Shown here in pieces: positions 9,696 to 17,106 of a stretch of 23,395 nt of DNA (position 1 is the first letter of the stretch; the number at the start of each line of letters is the position of its first letter). This DNA is from AA29 sp041481445 (GTDB lineage Bacteria; Acidobacteriota; Vicinamibacteria; Fen-336). The position numbers and the translations under genes are program-made. Below the pieces are notes generated by a model that worked only from the letters and a program-made list of their open reading frames with translations, made no database searches and was not told the origin of the DNA. Location of the stretch: positions 1-23,395 of the forward strand of contig JBGPBV010000114.1 in assembly GCA_041481445.1 (NCBI GenBank), given 5' to 3'.

Positions 9696-10016
9696 TCACG
9701 ATGCGCGGCCCTGGTTGGCGGCCACGGCCACCGTGCCCTGCGGGCCGCCGCTGGCCGCCTTGCAGATCCCGACGCTGGCCGTGCTGAGCGTGGTCCCGCC
9801 CGCCAGCTTCGACTTGCGGTCCGAGGCGAGCCACTGGACGGTGAGACAGGGGCTGGGCGCCGGGCCGAGCGTCAGCGGGCAACCGACCACCAGGAACAGG
9901 TCGGAGGAGGTCAACATGGGCGTGCCCGCCGCCTGCACGCGCGTGTTGAAGGTGACCACCACCACCGTGCCGCCGTGCGGACAAACGAGCCGCGAAGCGA
10001 GCGTGAGCGCGGCCAT
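9696..10016 (-). CDS. PAAR-like spike tip protein (Afp10 position)
   Basis: 106 residues. The opening LTLASRLVCPHGGTV (4-18) is typical of the PAAR-like tips of eCIS clusters. Cysteines at 12, 46, 57 and 85 and His14 sit at turns (CPHGG, GCPLTLG, PCLTVQW, GICKAA) and would bind metal at the sharp tip, as PAAR proteins do. The competing frame at 9679-10020 lacks this motif and was rejected. It follows the spike gene with no gap and precedes gp25 by 13 nt. Confidence 0.8.
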   Translation of the reverse strand: MAALTLASRLVCPHGGTVVVVTFNTRVQAAGTPMLTSSDLFLVVGCPLTLGPAPSPCLTVQWLASDRKSKLAGGTTLSTASVGICKAASGGPQGTVAVAANQGRAS

Positions 10017-10574
10017 TCACACCACCACCAGGGCGCCGTTGTTCACGCTCACGGTGGCCACCGTCACCTGGACCTTGCCCGCGCCCTGCTCGCTGACCAC
10101 ACCCGCCGATCCCACGCTGTGCTTGGCCTGGCCGGCCTCGCTCACCACGCTCTCCGCCAGCGCCACCCGCGCCTGGCTGCTGTTCTCCACCAGGATCTCG
10201 TCGCCGTCGTCGTCGATGCGGATCGTCGCCTTGTCCGTCTTCCAGATCTTCACGCTCGGCTCACCCTTCTCGGGCGCTTCGCCGTCCGCCCAGAAGCAGC
10301 CGGTCCACACGGGGAAGGAGGGATCGCCGCCCTCGAACTCCACCCACACGCCCGCGCCCTTCGGGGGCAGCGAGACGAAGCCGACACCGTCGCCCGCATA
10401 GGGCACGCAGGGCAGCGCCCAGACGGCCTCGTTCCGGAGGACGGCCGGCACCTTCACCTTCAACCGGCAGCGGCCGTCCTCGTCGGCGTTGGACACGACC
10501 GTCCCGCGGTACTTCCCGAAATGGCGGCTGCGGGTGAGGTCCAGGATCAAGGCCAGCAGGTCCTGCTCGATCAT
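10017..10574 (-). CDS. Spike protein, gp5/baseplate V-like (C-terminal half of Afp8/VgrG)
   Basis: 185 residues. Residues 18-96 form the gp5 OB-fold with the eCIS-typical HFGKYRGTVVSNADEDGRC (18-36), VPYAGDGVGFVSLPPKGAGV (57-76) and WVEFEGGDPSFPVWTGCFW (77-95). From about 105 to 185 the sequence becomes a run of short alternating beta segments, expected for the triangular spike prism. The same frame is open far upstream, but the earlier part lies over the hub gene in another frame, so I start at the ATG of the ATGA overlap. The stop is directly followed by the ATG of the PAAR-like gene (TGAATG), so tip and spike are made together. Confidence 0.9.
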   Translation of the reverse strand: MIEQDLLALILDLTRSRHFGKYRGTVVSNADEDGRCRLKVKVPAVLRNEAVWALPCVPYAGDGVGFVSLPPKGAGVWVEFEGGDPSFPVWTGCFWADGEAPEKGEPSVKIWKTDKATIRIDDDGDEILVENSSQARVALAESVVSEAGQAKHSVGSAGVVSEQGAGKVQVTVATVSVNNGALVVV

Positions 10575-11641
10575 TGGGCACCCCATGCGTTGCGGCTCAG
10601 CTTCAGGTCCATCACGTGGCCCTCGGTGTTGATCGCGTGGCGTACGGACGCCACCAGGTACTTCCCGCTGTGCACGAGCCCCGCCCCCTGCACCTCGACG
10701 AGGGTGTGGGCCCGAACGAGCCGGCCCAGCGCGTTGAGGCTGGTCTCGCAGGCGGCCTCCACGAACCAGCCCTCCTGGATGAGGGCCGCCTCCGCGCGCT
10801 GGGCCAGGTCGTCCACGCCGTCGACCGCGGCCACCACCTGGGTGCTGCGCGCGCCGCCGGCCACGGCGGAAAGGGCGCGGGCGCCCAGGGCGACGAGGGG
10901 GGATTCGGAGACGCTGCCGTCGATGACGTTCTTGTCGTTGAGGCCCAGCTGCAGCGCATCGACACGCGTCGACCGCTCGACGTCCCAGGCGATGTCGAGG
11001 GCGGCGATGGTCGATTGCTTGGGCTCGTGCCGGTTGATCACGAGCTGGGCGGTGGCCGTGCCTCCGAGGGGCGGCCGCCGGAAGTGGGCGGTCGAGAGCC
11101 CGGCCTCGTCGGTGGTGAGCCAGAAGAGGAAGCCGTAGCGCCGGCCCAGGCGGCGCACGAAGCGCAGGTCCGTATCGGCCTGCACCAGCGTGTGCCTGCG
11201 CTCCTCGTGCTGGTCGCGGGTGTCCTCGATGTCCGCCTTGAACCCGAGCGGCTTGATGATCTCGCGCACCACGTCGCTGGAGCGGACGCCGTCCCAGACC
11301 CGCGTCTTGACCTCGCGGTCCAGCTCGATCGAGCGGTCCGAGCCGCACACCTCCACCCAGGACTGCGCGCCGCCGTGCACGATCCGGATGCGCTGGCCGT
11401 GGACCGGCCCCTTGACGAGGACGTGGGTTCTTCCCTGCGCCGGCACCTTCACCGCGATCTCCGATCCGGGCCCGATGCCGGCGTGGCCCAGGAGCGTCAT
11501 GTCCCCGTCGCCGATGTCGACGGGGTACTGCAAGCGGTAGGAGGTGGGCTCGCCCAGCCGTTCGTGGACCTCCACCAGGCCGGGACTGGCCAGCGCGGGC
11601 ACGACCGCGCCACCGACCTCGACCTGGAACCCCTGCCCCAT
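10571..11641 (-). CDS. Spike hub protein, gp27/phage late control D-like (N-terminal half of Afp8/VgrG)
   Basis: 356 residues of the GPD/gp27 family, which forms the trimeric hub that adapts the trimeric spike to the hexameric tube. The conserved core is ADTDLRFVRRLGRRYGFLFW (155-174). It is preceded by SSDVVREIIKPLGFKADIED (121-140), the usual helix and strand before that core. The C-terminus has SGKYLVASVRHAINTEGHVM, typical of the second barrel. The protein stops without an OB-fold; that domain is encoded by the next gene, whose start overlaps this stop as ATGA. Confidence 0.9.
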   Translation of the reverse strand: MGQGFQVEVGGAVVPALASPGLVEVHERLGEPTSYRLQYPVDIGDGDMTLLGHAGIGPGSEIAVKVPAQGRTHVLVKGPVHGQRIRIVHGGAQSWVEVCGSDRSIELDREVKTRVWDGVRSSDVVREIIKPLGFKADIEDTRDQHEERRHTLVQADTDLRFVRRLGRRYGFLFWLTTDEAGLSTAHFRRPPLGGTATAQLVINRHEPKQSTIAALDIAWDVERSTRVDALQLGLNDKNVIDGSVSESPLVALGARALSAVAGGARSTQVVAAVDGVDDLAQRAEAALIQEGWFVEAACETSLNALGRLVRAHTLVEVQGAGLVHSGKYLVASVRHAINTEGHVMDLKLSRNAWGAQ

Positions 11642-11916
11642 CAGCCGACCTTGGCGGGGATGGCCACCTCGAGCGCTTCGCTGAGCGCTTCCGGCAGCAT
11701 GACGTCGCCCAGCTCGCAGATGCGCCAGTAGGCGGTGGCGTCGCCCAGGTAATGGGCCGCGTAGTGGTCCAGGCGCTCTCCATCGCGGTGGCGGTGGAGG
11801 CCGAGCCGCGATTGCGCCGGCGCATCGGGCGCCGGCACCACGACCACCCAGCGGCCGCGCCGATCCAGAACGGTGTAGGTCGCGAGGTCCGCGTAACGGC
11901 TGTTGGAGTCGAACAT
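11641..11916 (-). CDS. LysM/tail protein X-like hub protein
   Basis: 91 residues. The C-terminal 50 residues resemble LysM or phage tail protein X domains: HRHRDGERLDHYAAHYLGDA (41-60) followed by YWRICELGDVMLPE and an IPAK end. Such proteins sit at the junction of tube and hub. The N-terminal 40 residues include SRYADLATYTVLDRRGRW, typical of short LysM proteins in tail clusters. It has a GAGAGGG site before its ATG and follows the CIS_tube gene, of which it would be the missing LysM half. Its stop shares one base with the next ATG (TGATG). Confidence 0.78.
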   Translation of the reverse strand: MFDSNSRYADLATYTVLDRRGRWVVVVPAPDAPAQSRLGLHRHRDGERLDHYAAHYLGDATAYWRICELGDVMLPEALSEALEVAIPAKVG

Positions 11917-11925
11917 GGATCCCTC

Positions 11926-12717
11926 TCAGAACGGCGACAGGCCCATGCGGGCGTCGATGGCGCGGTCGCTGCTGTCCTGGGCCAGGCGCTGCTTCAGCTT
12001 GAAGGTCTGGTCGTAGGCGGAGGCGGCCAGCTCGTGCTCGCGCCGTTGCGGGTTGATGGAGGCGATCGTCTCCGACGTGATCACGCGCAGGCCGAGGGCC
12101 ACCTTGGCCCGGTGCGGGTAGAGCAGGTGGTTGTACTGCACCTCTTCGACGGTGAAGGTCGTCACGCGCACGGGCACGATCCGGCCCGGGCCCCAGACGA
12201 AGAGGACGGTGGGCACCCGGCGGCGCTGGGGTACGGCGGCGGTGAGGCCCGGCGCCTTGCCGCCGCCGCTGCTGCCGCCGCCGCCGACCGAATCGGCGGC
12301 GCTGCCCGCCAGCTGGGTCTCCGTGCCTTCCAGCGCCGGGTAGAGGAGCATCTCCAGCGCGGCCAGGCGATCGGCCACGCCGCTCCTGACCGCTTCCGGG
12401 TTGAGCTCGGGGAACTCGAGCGCGTCGCTGGCGTCGAGGATGAGGTTGAGGGAGATGGTCTCGACCGGGTGGAACGGCTGCTGGTCGTCGGGCACCGAGG
12501 AGGCCGCCTGCTCGGTGCCGGCCGCCCTTTCCGGGACCGGCATGGGCTGGGTCGGTGCGGGGTCGTACGGCGCGATGGTGCGCGTCAGCGATTCGGGGTT
12601 GTACTGGAACACGATGACGTTCGTGGCCGGCTCCAGGAAGGGGGCGGAGAACTGCACGAGGGCCGCCTTGCGCGGCGGGGGAGCGGCGATGCCGTTGATG
12701 AATCCGCCGATGCCCAT
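11926..12717 (-). CDS. CIS tube-initiator protein, Afp7-like N-terminal domain (CIS_tube)
   Basis: 263 residues. The segment VIVFQYNPESLTRT (34-47) is the hallmark of the CIS_tube/Afp7 family, which links the spike hub to the first tube ring. HPVETISLNLILDASDAL (83-100), VLFVWG (171-176) and VTTFTVEEVQYNHLLYPHRA (185-204) complete the usual core. A Gly/Ser-rich loop lies at 139-154, before the central strand. In Afp7 this domain is fused to a LysM domain; here the LysM-like part is a separate gene 9 nt downstream. The start has a perfect AGGAGG five bases upstream, after a 34-nt gap that is the longest within the operon. Confidence 0.88.
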   Translation of the reverse strand: MGIGGFINGIAAPPPRKAALVQFSAPFLEPATNVIVFQYNPESLTRTIAPYDPAPTQPMPVPERAAGTEQAASSVPDDQQPFHPVETISLNLILDASDALEFPELNPEAVRSGVADRLAALEMLLYPALEGTETQLAGSAADSVGGGGSSGGGKAPGLTAAVPQRRRVPTVLFVWGPGRIVPVRVTTFTVEEVQYNHLLYPHRAKVALGLRVITSETIASINPQRREHELAASAYDQTFKLKQRLAQDSSDRAIDARMGLSPF

Positions 12718-12751
12718 GGGGCCTCCTAGTCGATGCGCCGCACGGGCCGCC

Positions 12752-12997
12752 TCACGGCATCTCCATCCGGATGCGGTGCGCGATCACGCTCGGCAGGTCG
12801 CGCTCGGAAGTGCCCGCCGGCAGCCGCACGTACAGCTCCGCCGGCGCCGCCGCCGAGCGCAGCGGGTACGCCCCCAGCTCCTCGGCGAGGCGCCGCCCCA
12901 GCTCCTCGGCCAGCCATCGCGCCGCGGCCGGGTCGAGGCCGGCCAGGCGCACGACCAGGGAGCGGATCTCCAGGAGGCCGCCTTCAGTGCGCCGCAC
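12752..12997 (-). CDS. Small conserved-looking protein between ATPase and CIS_tube genes, unknown
   Basis: 81 residues from a GTG that overlaps the ATPase end by 14 nt, with GGAAAGGG upstream. I do not recognise the family. The sequence is compact alpha/beta: IRSLVVRLAGL (11-21), a helix rich in Ala/Glu/Leu with a repeated LAEELG (29-34 and 37-42), then LYVRLPAG and a helix VIAHRIRMEM. High GC3, the direction and the location inside an uninterrupted operon support it as real. Without it the ATPase and CIS_tube genes would be about 265 nt apart, unlike any other junction here. A role as a small baseplate or chaperone subunit is only a guess. Confidence 0.62.
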   Translation of the reverse strand: MRRTEGGLLEIRSLVVRLAGLDPAAARWLAEELGRRLAEELGAYPLRSAAAPAELYVRLPAGTSERDLPSVIAHRIRMEMP

Positions 12998-15038
12998 CGG
13001 CCACCCTTTCCCGTTCGCGCTCGGGGAACGCGCGTCCTTCCTTGGTCAGCTCGCGGTCGACGCCGTAGAGCAGGTGCCGCACGGTGAGGGGCGTGCCGTC
13101 CCGGCGGGCGGCGAACAGGGCCCCCAGCACGGCGAACTTGATCTGGCCACCGCTCATGTCCGTGGCCGCGGCCAGGGCCGCGATGGCGCGGGCGAGGCTC
13201 GCGGCTTGCTCCAGGCCGGCCAGCTCGCCGATCAGGCGCTCCCAGAGGCGTTGCCGCAGGGTGGCGTCCGGGCGGGCGAACTCCAGCACGTGGCGCAGCC
13301 GGCGCGTGAAGGCGGGATCCATGTTGGACTTCTTGTTGGTGGCCAGGATGGCGATCCCGCGATAGGCCTCGATCGCCTGCAACAGGTAGTTGGTGTCGGT
13401 GTTCGCGAAACGGTCGTGGGCGTCCTTGATCTCGGTTCGCTTCCCGAAGAGCGCGTCCGCTTCGTCGAACAGCAGCACGCAGTCCATGGCTTCCGCGCGG
13501 GCCAGGATCCGGTACAGGTTCTTGGCCGTCTCTCCCACGTACTTCGACACCACCGTCGCCAGCGAGATGCGGAAGAGGTCGAGCCCCAGGTCCGCGGCCA
13601 CCACCTGGGCGGCCATGGTCTTGCCGGTGCCGGGCGTGCCGGTGAAGAGCGCGAACAGGCCCCGGCCTTGCGGGAAGAGGCGGCGGGCCGCGGGCTGCTC
13701 CCAGAAGGCCGCCCGCTCGCGCGCCTCGAAGACGAAGTCGGCCAGGGCCGTGCGCAGCGGCTCGGGCGCCACCAGGTCGTCGACCGTGAACGGGCACTCC
13801 ACCCCGCGCGCCAGGTCTCCGAGGCGGTGGCGCGAGGACTCGCGCACCAGGGCGGCCGCCTCCGCGGCGGTGGCGGGAACGCGCGCGGCCACGGCGGCGA
13901 TCTCGCCCGGGCCGACCTGGTGGTTCGAGATGAGCGCGGCCAGCTCCGGCTCGCTCCACGACGAGGCCGTCGCCACGTGCATGCGCCACAAGCTCCTCCG
14001 CTCGGCGAGCGCCGGCGCGGGCACCTCCATCACCTGGTCGATCAGGTCGCCGCGGGAGACGGGTGTCTCGCCCGCTTCCGCGATGACGAACTGGAGCGGG
14101 AACGGGGTGACAACGTCGGGCCATCGGCGGGTGTGGGCACTCTCGCCCACCCAGGCCAGAGCGCAGCCGTCGAGGAAGGCCTGGCGGTGCGCGCGCAGGA
14201 ACACGCGCCGCCAGTCCTCGTCGGGGACCGCGTCCACGTCGATCACGAGGAGGCTCAGGCCGAGGCTGGCCGCCACGCCGGCCGCGAGCGTGCGGCGGCC
14301 GCTTCCCGGCGGCCCCACCACGCACACCCGCGCGCGGGCGGTCTCGAGCGTCGCGCGGAGTCTTTGCGCCGTCTCCTCGACCCGCCATCCTTCCAGCGGC
14401 TCGAGCGTCGGCTGGATCCGCGCCAGCGGCACCAGCACCTCGTCCAGCCGGTGGTCGCCCAGGAGCCAGTCGCGGACGAGCGGATCGCAAGACAAGACGT
14501 CCGGCTCGCCCGGCCCCATCGGCGTCGCCTGGATGAGCTCCCATCGCCGCAAGGGAGACTCCGGCAGCAGCACGCGGTGCAGGCCGTGGCCGAAGAGGCG
14601 CGCCACCAGCGCCTCCGTGGGATAGGCACGGGAGGCGTGGTTCTCCAGGTAGGCGAACACGCGCCCCAGCGAGGCGTCCAGGGCCGCCGCCAGGCAGACC
14701 TGGACATAGTCCGACTCCGCGGTGTCCAGGCCGAAGACGGTGGCCAGGCGGGCCAGCCGCGACCCGCGCTCGGCCACGAGACTGTCGACGCGGTCGATCT
14801 CCTCGCCCAGCGCGCGCACGGCACCGTCACTCTGCCAGCGACGCTCGGCCTCGGCGTCGTCCCAACCTTCCAGGATTGCGTCGATCTCGGCGTGGGCCGT
14901 ACCGGGCGCCGGCGCGCCGCTCCCGCGACTCCACAGGCTTCGCAGCCAGGCCACGCGGCGCTGCGCCCGCAGGCGCACGCGCAAGGGCACGAGATCCGCG
15001 AGGTCCGGGATCGCGGCCACCGGCGCGGGCATCGTCAT
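12984..15038 (-). CDS. AAA+ ATPase (Afp15/Pvc15-like)
   Basis: 684 residues. The C-terminal module is a full AAA+ domain: Walker A GTPGTGKT (467-474), Walker B VLLFDEAD (521-528), a pore-like SKYVGETAKN segment (498-507), sensor 1 ILATNKK (564-570) and arginine-finger region DPAFTRRLRHVLEF (574-587). An N-terminal module keeps the outline of a second P-loop, GPPGSGRRT (242-250), with the Walker lysine replaced by Arg and no acidic Walker B (CALAWVGES, 292-300), so it is probably inactive. The first 150 residues are helical. Afp15 homologues are required for particle assembly or for loading. I chose the ATG that overlaps the previous stop as ATGA; a start five codons upstream is also possible. 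Confidence 0.93.
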   Translation of the reverse strand: MTMPAPVAAIPDLADLVPLRVRLRAQRRVAWLRSLWSRGSGAPAPGTAHAEIDAILEGWDDAEAERRWQSDGAVRALGEEIDRVDSLVAERGSRLARLATVFGLDTAESDYVQVCLAAALDASLGRVFAYLENHASRAYPTEALVARLFGHGLHRVLLPESPLRRWELIQATPMGPGEPDVLSCDPLVRDWLLGDHRLDEVLVPLARIQPTLEPLEGWRVEETAQRLRATLETARARVCVVGPPGSGRRTLAAGVAASLGLSLLVIDVDAVPDEDWRRVFLRAHRQAFLDGCALAWVGESAHTRRWPDVVTPFPLQFVIAEAGETPVSRGDLIDQVMEVPAPALAERRSLWRMHVATASSWSEPELAALISNHQVGPGEIAAVAARVPATAAEAAALVRESSRHRLGDLARGVECPFTVDDLVAPEPLRTALADFVFEARERAAFWEQPAARRLFPQGRGLFALFTGTPGTGKTMAAQVVAADLGLDLFRISLATVVSKYVGETAKNLYRILARAEAMDCVLLFDEADALFGKRTEIKDAHDRFANTDTNYLLQAIEAYRGIAILATNKKSNMDPAFTRRLRHVLEFARPDATLRQRLWERLIGELAGLEQAASLARAIAALAAATDMSGGQIKFAVLGALFAARRDGTPLTVRHLLYGVDRELTKEGRAFPERERERVAGAAH

Positions 15039-16321
15039 GGCGCGGTGACCCACCGTGGCGGCGACTCCGCGCCGTTGATCAGGATGCGAACGGGCAGGGG
15101 CCGGCCCGGGAGCGACCCGGCGGGCAGGCGCGCCTCGATGTGCGTGGCGTCGAGCACCGCGAACTCCCCGGGACCGAGCGCGCCGCCCGTCCCGGACACG
15201 AGCTGGGCGTCTCCGATGAACGCGCGCACCGCTTCCGGCGGGAGCTGGGGGTGCTGGAAGGTCCCTCCCGTGATCGTGAAGACGCCGTTGGCGGAGACGG
15301 TGGAAAGGGCGGTGACACCGGGGATGATCGTGAACGGCGTCTGGTTCGAGGTCTGGGCGACCTCTTTGGGCGGTCCGCCCGGCGTCGGGAAGGAGCGCAC
15401 CACGACCACCGCCGCGCTGTAGGTGCCGGGCAGGACGGCGGCGGGCCCCACCGTGGCGCGCACGGTGGCGAACACCCGGTCACCCGAGGCGGCCACGCCC
15501 CAGGCGGGATCGGCCTCGATCGGGTCCGGCCACCCGGCCGCGCGCACCAGCAGCGAGACGCGATCGCCGGCCAGGTTCACGCCGACGAGCACCAGCTCCG
15601 TGTCGTACGCGCACTGCGCGGGCTGGGCCTCCACCGTGCGCGGCGTGCTTTCGCCGGGGACGGTGAAGGCGATGAGGCTGCGCGAGGTGACCAGCCGGGG
15701 AAGGCCGCCCAGGAAGGTGAGCACCTGGTAGAAGAGCACGCGGCCGCCGCCGGTCGGCGGCTCTTCGGGCTCCAGGAGGACCACCCGCGCCTCGTAGTAC
15801 GCGGACAGACGCAGCGGCAGGGTGCCCGCCGTCCAGTAGCTCACCGCCTCGCTCGGCGCCAGGTGGCGCAGCTCGATCCGCAGCTTGTTGTCGCCTCCCC
15901 GCATCGCCGCCGGCATCACCGGCACCCCCGCCACCACGGTGTCGTCGTCGATGATCGGGTTGTCGTGCAGGGCCTTCACGGCCAGGCCCATGAGGAGCTG
16001 CTCGCGAAAGGGCGCCAGGTTGGGCGTTCCCTCCTCGCTCAAGTCGCTGCGGCCGCACACGACGTAGGAGAGGTTGAGGCCCATGGGCGAGTAGCGGATC
16101 GGATGGAGCGGGCGGTTCGGCCACGGCTGGCTCTTCAGCGCCGCTTCCTCGGACAGGTGGTACATGTAGATTCCGAGCGCGTTGTTGCCGGCCAGCCGGT
16201 CGGGAGACAGCCCGCTCACGTCGGGGACCTGGCCCGCGGGCCAGGCGGGAGAGGCCTCGATGCTCTCGCGCACGACGTTGACGAGCGTTTCCGTGACGAG
16301 CGAGAGGTCGAGCAGTGCCAT
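15035..16321 (-). CDS. Tail terminator/cap protein, DUF4255 (Pvc16/Afp16-like) with Ig-like C-terminus
   Basis: 428 residues. The N-terminal half (about 1-195) is the Pvc16/DUF4255 type: LSLVTETLVNVVRESIEA (6-23), the NNALGIYMYHLSEEAALKSQ stretch, PMGLNLSYVVCG, and the HLAPSEAVSYWTAG block. Members cap the distal end of tube and sheath and fix particle length. The remaining 230 residues are beta-rich and look like two IPT/TIG or Ig-like modules (for example TELVLVGVNLAGDRVSLLV and GVTALSTVSANGVFTITGG). They would project from the cap. The ATG shares one base with the preceding stop, and longer in-frame starts would run through the Pro-rich gene in another frame. The stop overlaps the ATPase start by 4 nt. 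Confidence 0.87.
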   Translation of the reverse strand: MALLDLSLVTETLVNVVRESIEASPAWPAGQVPDVSGLSPDRLAGNNALGIYMYHLSEEAALKSQPWPNRPLHPIRYSPMGLNLSYVVCGRSDLSEEGTPNLAPFREQLLMGLAVKALHDNPIIDDDTVVAGVPVMPAAMRGGDNKLRIELRHLAPSEAVSYWTAGTLPLRLSAYYEARVVLLEPEEPPTGGGRVLFYQVLTFLGGLPRLVTSRSLIAFTVPGESTPRTVEAQPAQCAYDTELVLVGVNLAGDRVSLLVRAAGWPDPIEADPAWGVAASGDRVFATVRATVGPAAVLPGTYSAAVVVVRSFPTPGGPPKEVAQTSNQTPFTIIPGVTALSTVSANGVFTITGGTFQHPQLPPEAVRAFIGDAQLVSGTGGALGPGEFAVLDATHIEARLPAGSLPGRPLPVRILINGAESPPRWVTAP

Positions 16322-17103
16322 CAGGACTGGCCCAGACCCCGCGGCCGTCGGAAGAGACCGGACGAGGGCGCCCCCGCACCGAACGGCCGCGGCGGCAGAG
16401 GCGCGGCGGGAGGCGGCACGACCCGTACCGCCGGTGGCGCCGGGGGGACGATCTCGACCACGACCTTGCCGATGACGAGGCGCGGCTCGGCGGGTGCCGG
16501 CGACGGTGGCAATGGTGATGGTGCCGGGGAGAGGCGCTCCACTGGAGGCGGCGCCGCGACGCTCGTCTCGCGGCGGCTCGGCCCCGGCGGCTCGGCGCGC
16601 TCCCGGTCGGGGAGGCGAGGCTCCAGGCGCGGCGTCGGCCTCTCGAGTTGCGGCGGGCCGTCGGGCGGGATCGGGGGCGGCGGCGCCGGCGGTAGCGGAG
16701 CCTCGGGAGCGAGCAGGCGCGGGGACTCCGAGGGAGCCGTCGGCAGGGGAAGGCGTTCTTCGATGGGCTCGACCGCAGGCCTCCGGGGCGGCCAGGGACC
16801 TGCGTCGCGTTCCACGGGCGCGGGCAGCGGCTCGGGCGCCCGACGTTCGCGCGGCAGCGGGGACGCGAGGCCGGGCCACTCCGAAATGGACCTTCTCGGC
16901 TCGGCCAGGGTCGGGATGATGGGCGCCGCCGAGGCGAGCGCGGGCGCGAGGGGCGGCGTCGCGGGGGCGGCCCGCGGGCCGAGAGCCGCGAGGGGATCGG
17001 TCTCGTCAGGCTGCGTGAACGCCGGGACCGGCCGCGGGGCCAGGACGGGCGCGGCGGGGCGTCCCACGATCCGCTCGACGAGCCGCCGCGTGTACTCGGG
17101 CAT
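16321..17103 (-). CDS. Proline-rich protein of the injection-system operon, unknown function
   Basis: 260 residues, of which about 75 are proline, with much Ala, Arg, Glu and Leu; most of it must be extended or disordered. The N-terminus MPEYTRRLVERIVGR (1-15) could form a short amphipathic helix. Near the C-terminus a single beta-prone stretch, LVIGKVVVEIV (209-219), interrupts the Pro-rich sequence. I recall short IGRIEVR-type motifs in Pro-rich proteins of other eCIS clusters, so this may be the functional part, but that is from memory. It begins 3 nt after the chaperone stop (TAATCGATG) and its stop overlaps the next start (TGATG), so it is translated within the operon. Antisense and alternate frames are open here because of GC content, but the tight coupling on both sides favours this frame. 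Confidence 0.78.
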   Translation of the reverse strand: MPEYTRRLVERIVGRPAAPVLAPRPVPAFTQPDETDPLAALGPRAAPATPPLAPALASAAPIIPTLAEPRRSISEWPGLASPLPRERRAPEPLPAPVERDAGPWPPRRPAVEPIEERLPLPTAPSESPRLLAPEAPLPPAPPPPIPPDGPPQLERPTPRLEPRLPDRERAEPPGPSRRETSVAAPPPVERLSPAPSPLPPSPAPAEPRLVIGKVVVEIVPPAPPAVRVVPPPAAPLPPRPFGAGAPSSGLFRRPRGLGQS

Positions 17104-17106
17104 CGA

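Noticed and set aside
9679..10020. Alternative minus-strand frame over the PAAR-like gene
   Set aside because: The frame at 9696-10016 carries the CPHGG start and family pattern and joins the neighbour stop exactly.
10017..11825. Long upstream extension of the gp5-like spike frame
   Set aside because: The extension lies over the hub and LysM genes in another frame and has an Arg/Gly/Pro-rich shadow composition; the ATG in ATGA is the sensible start.
12771..15422. 883-codon plus-strand open frame opposite the ATPase gene
   Set aside because: The opposite strand holds an AAA+ protein with intact Walker motifs; the plus frame has low-complexity composition and spans three real genes.
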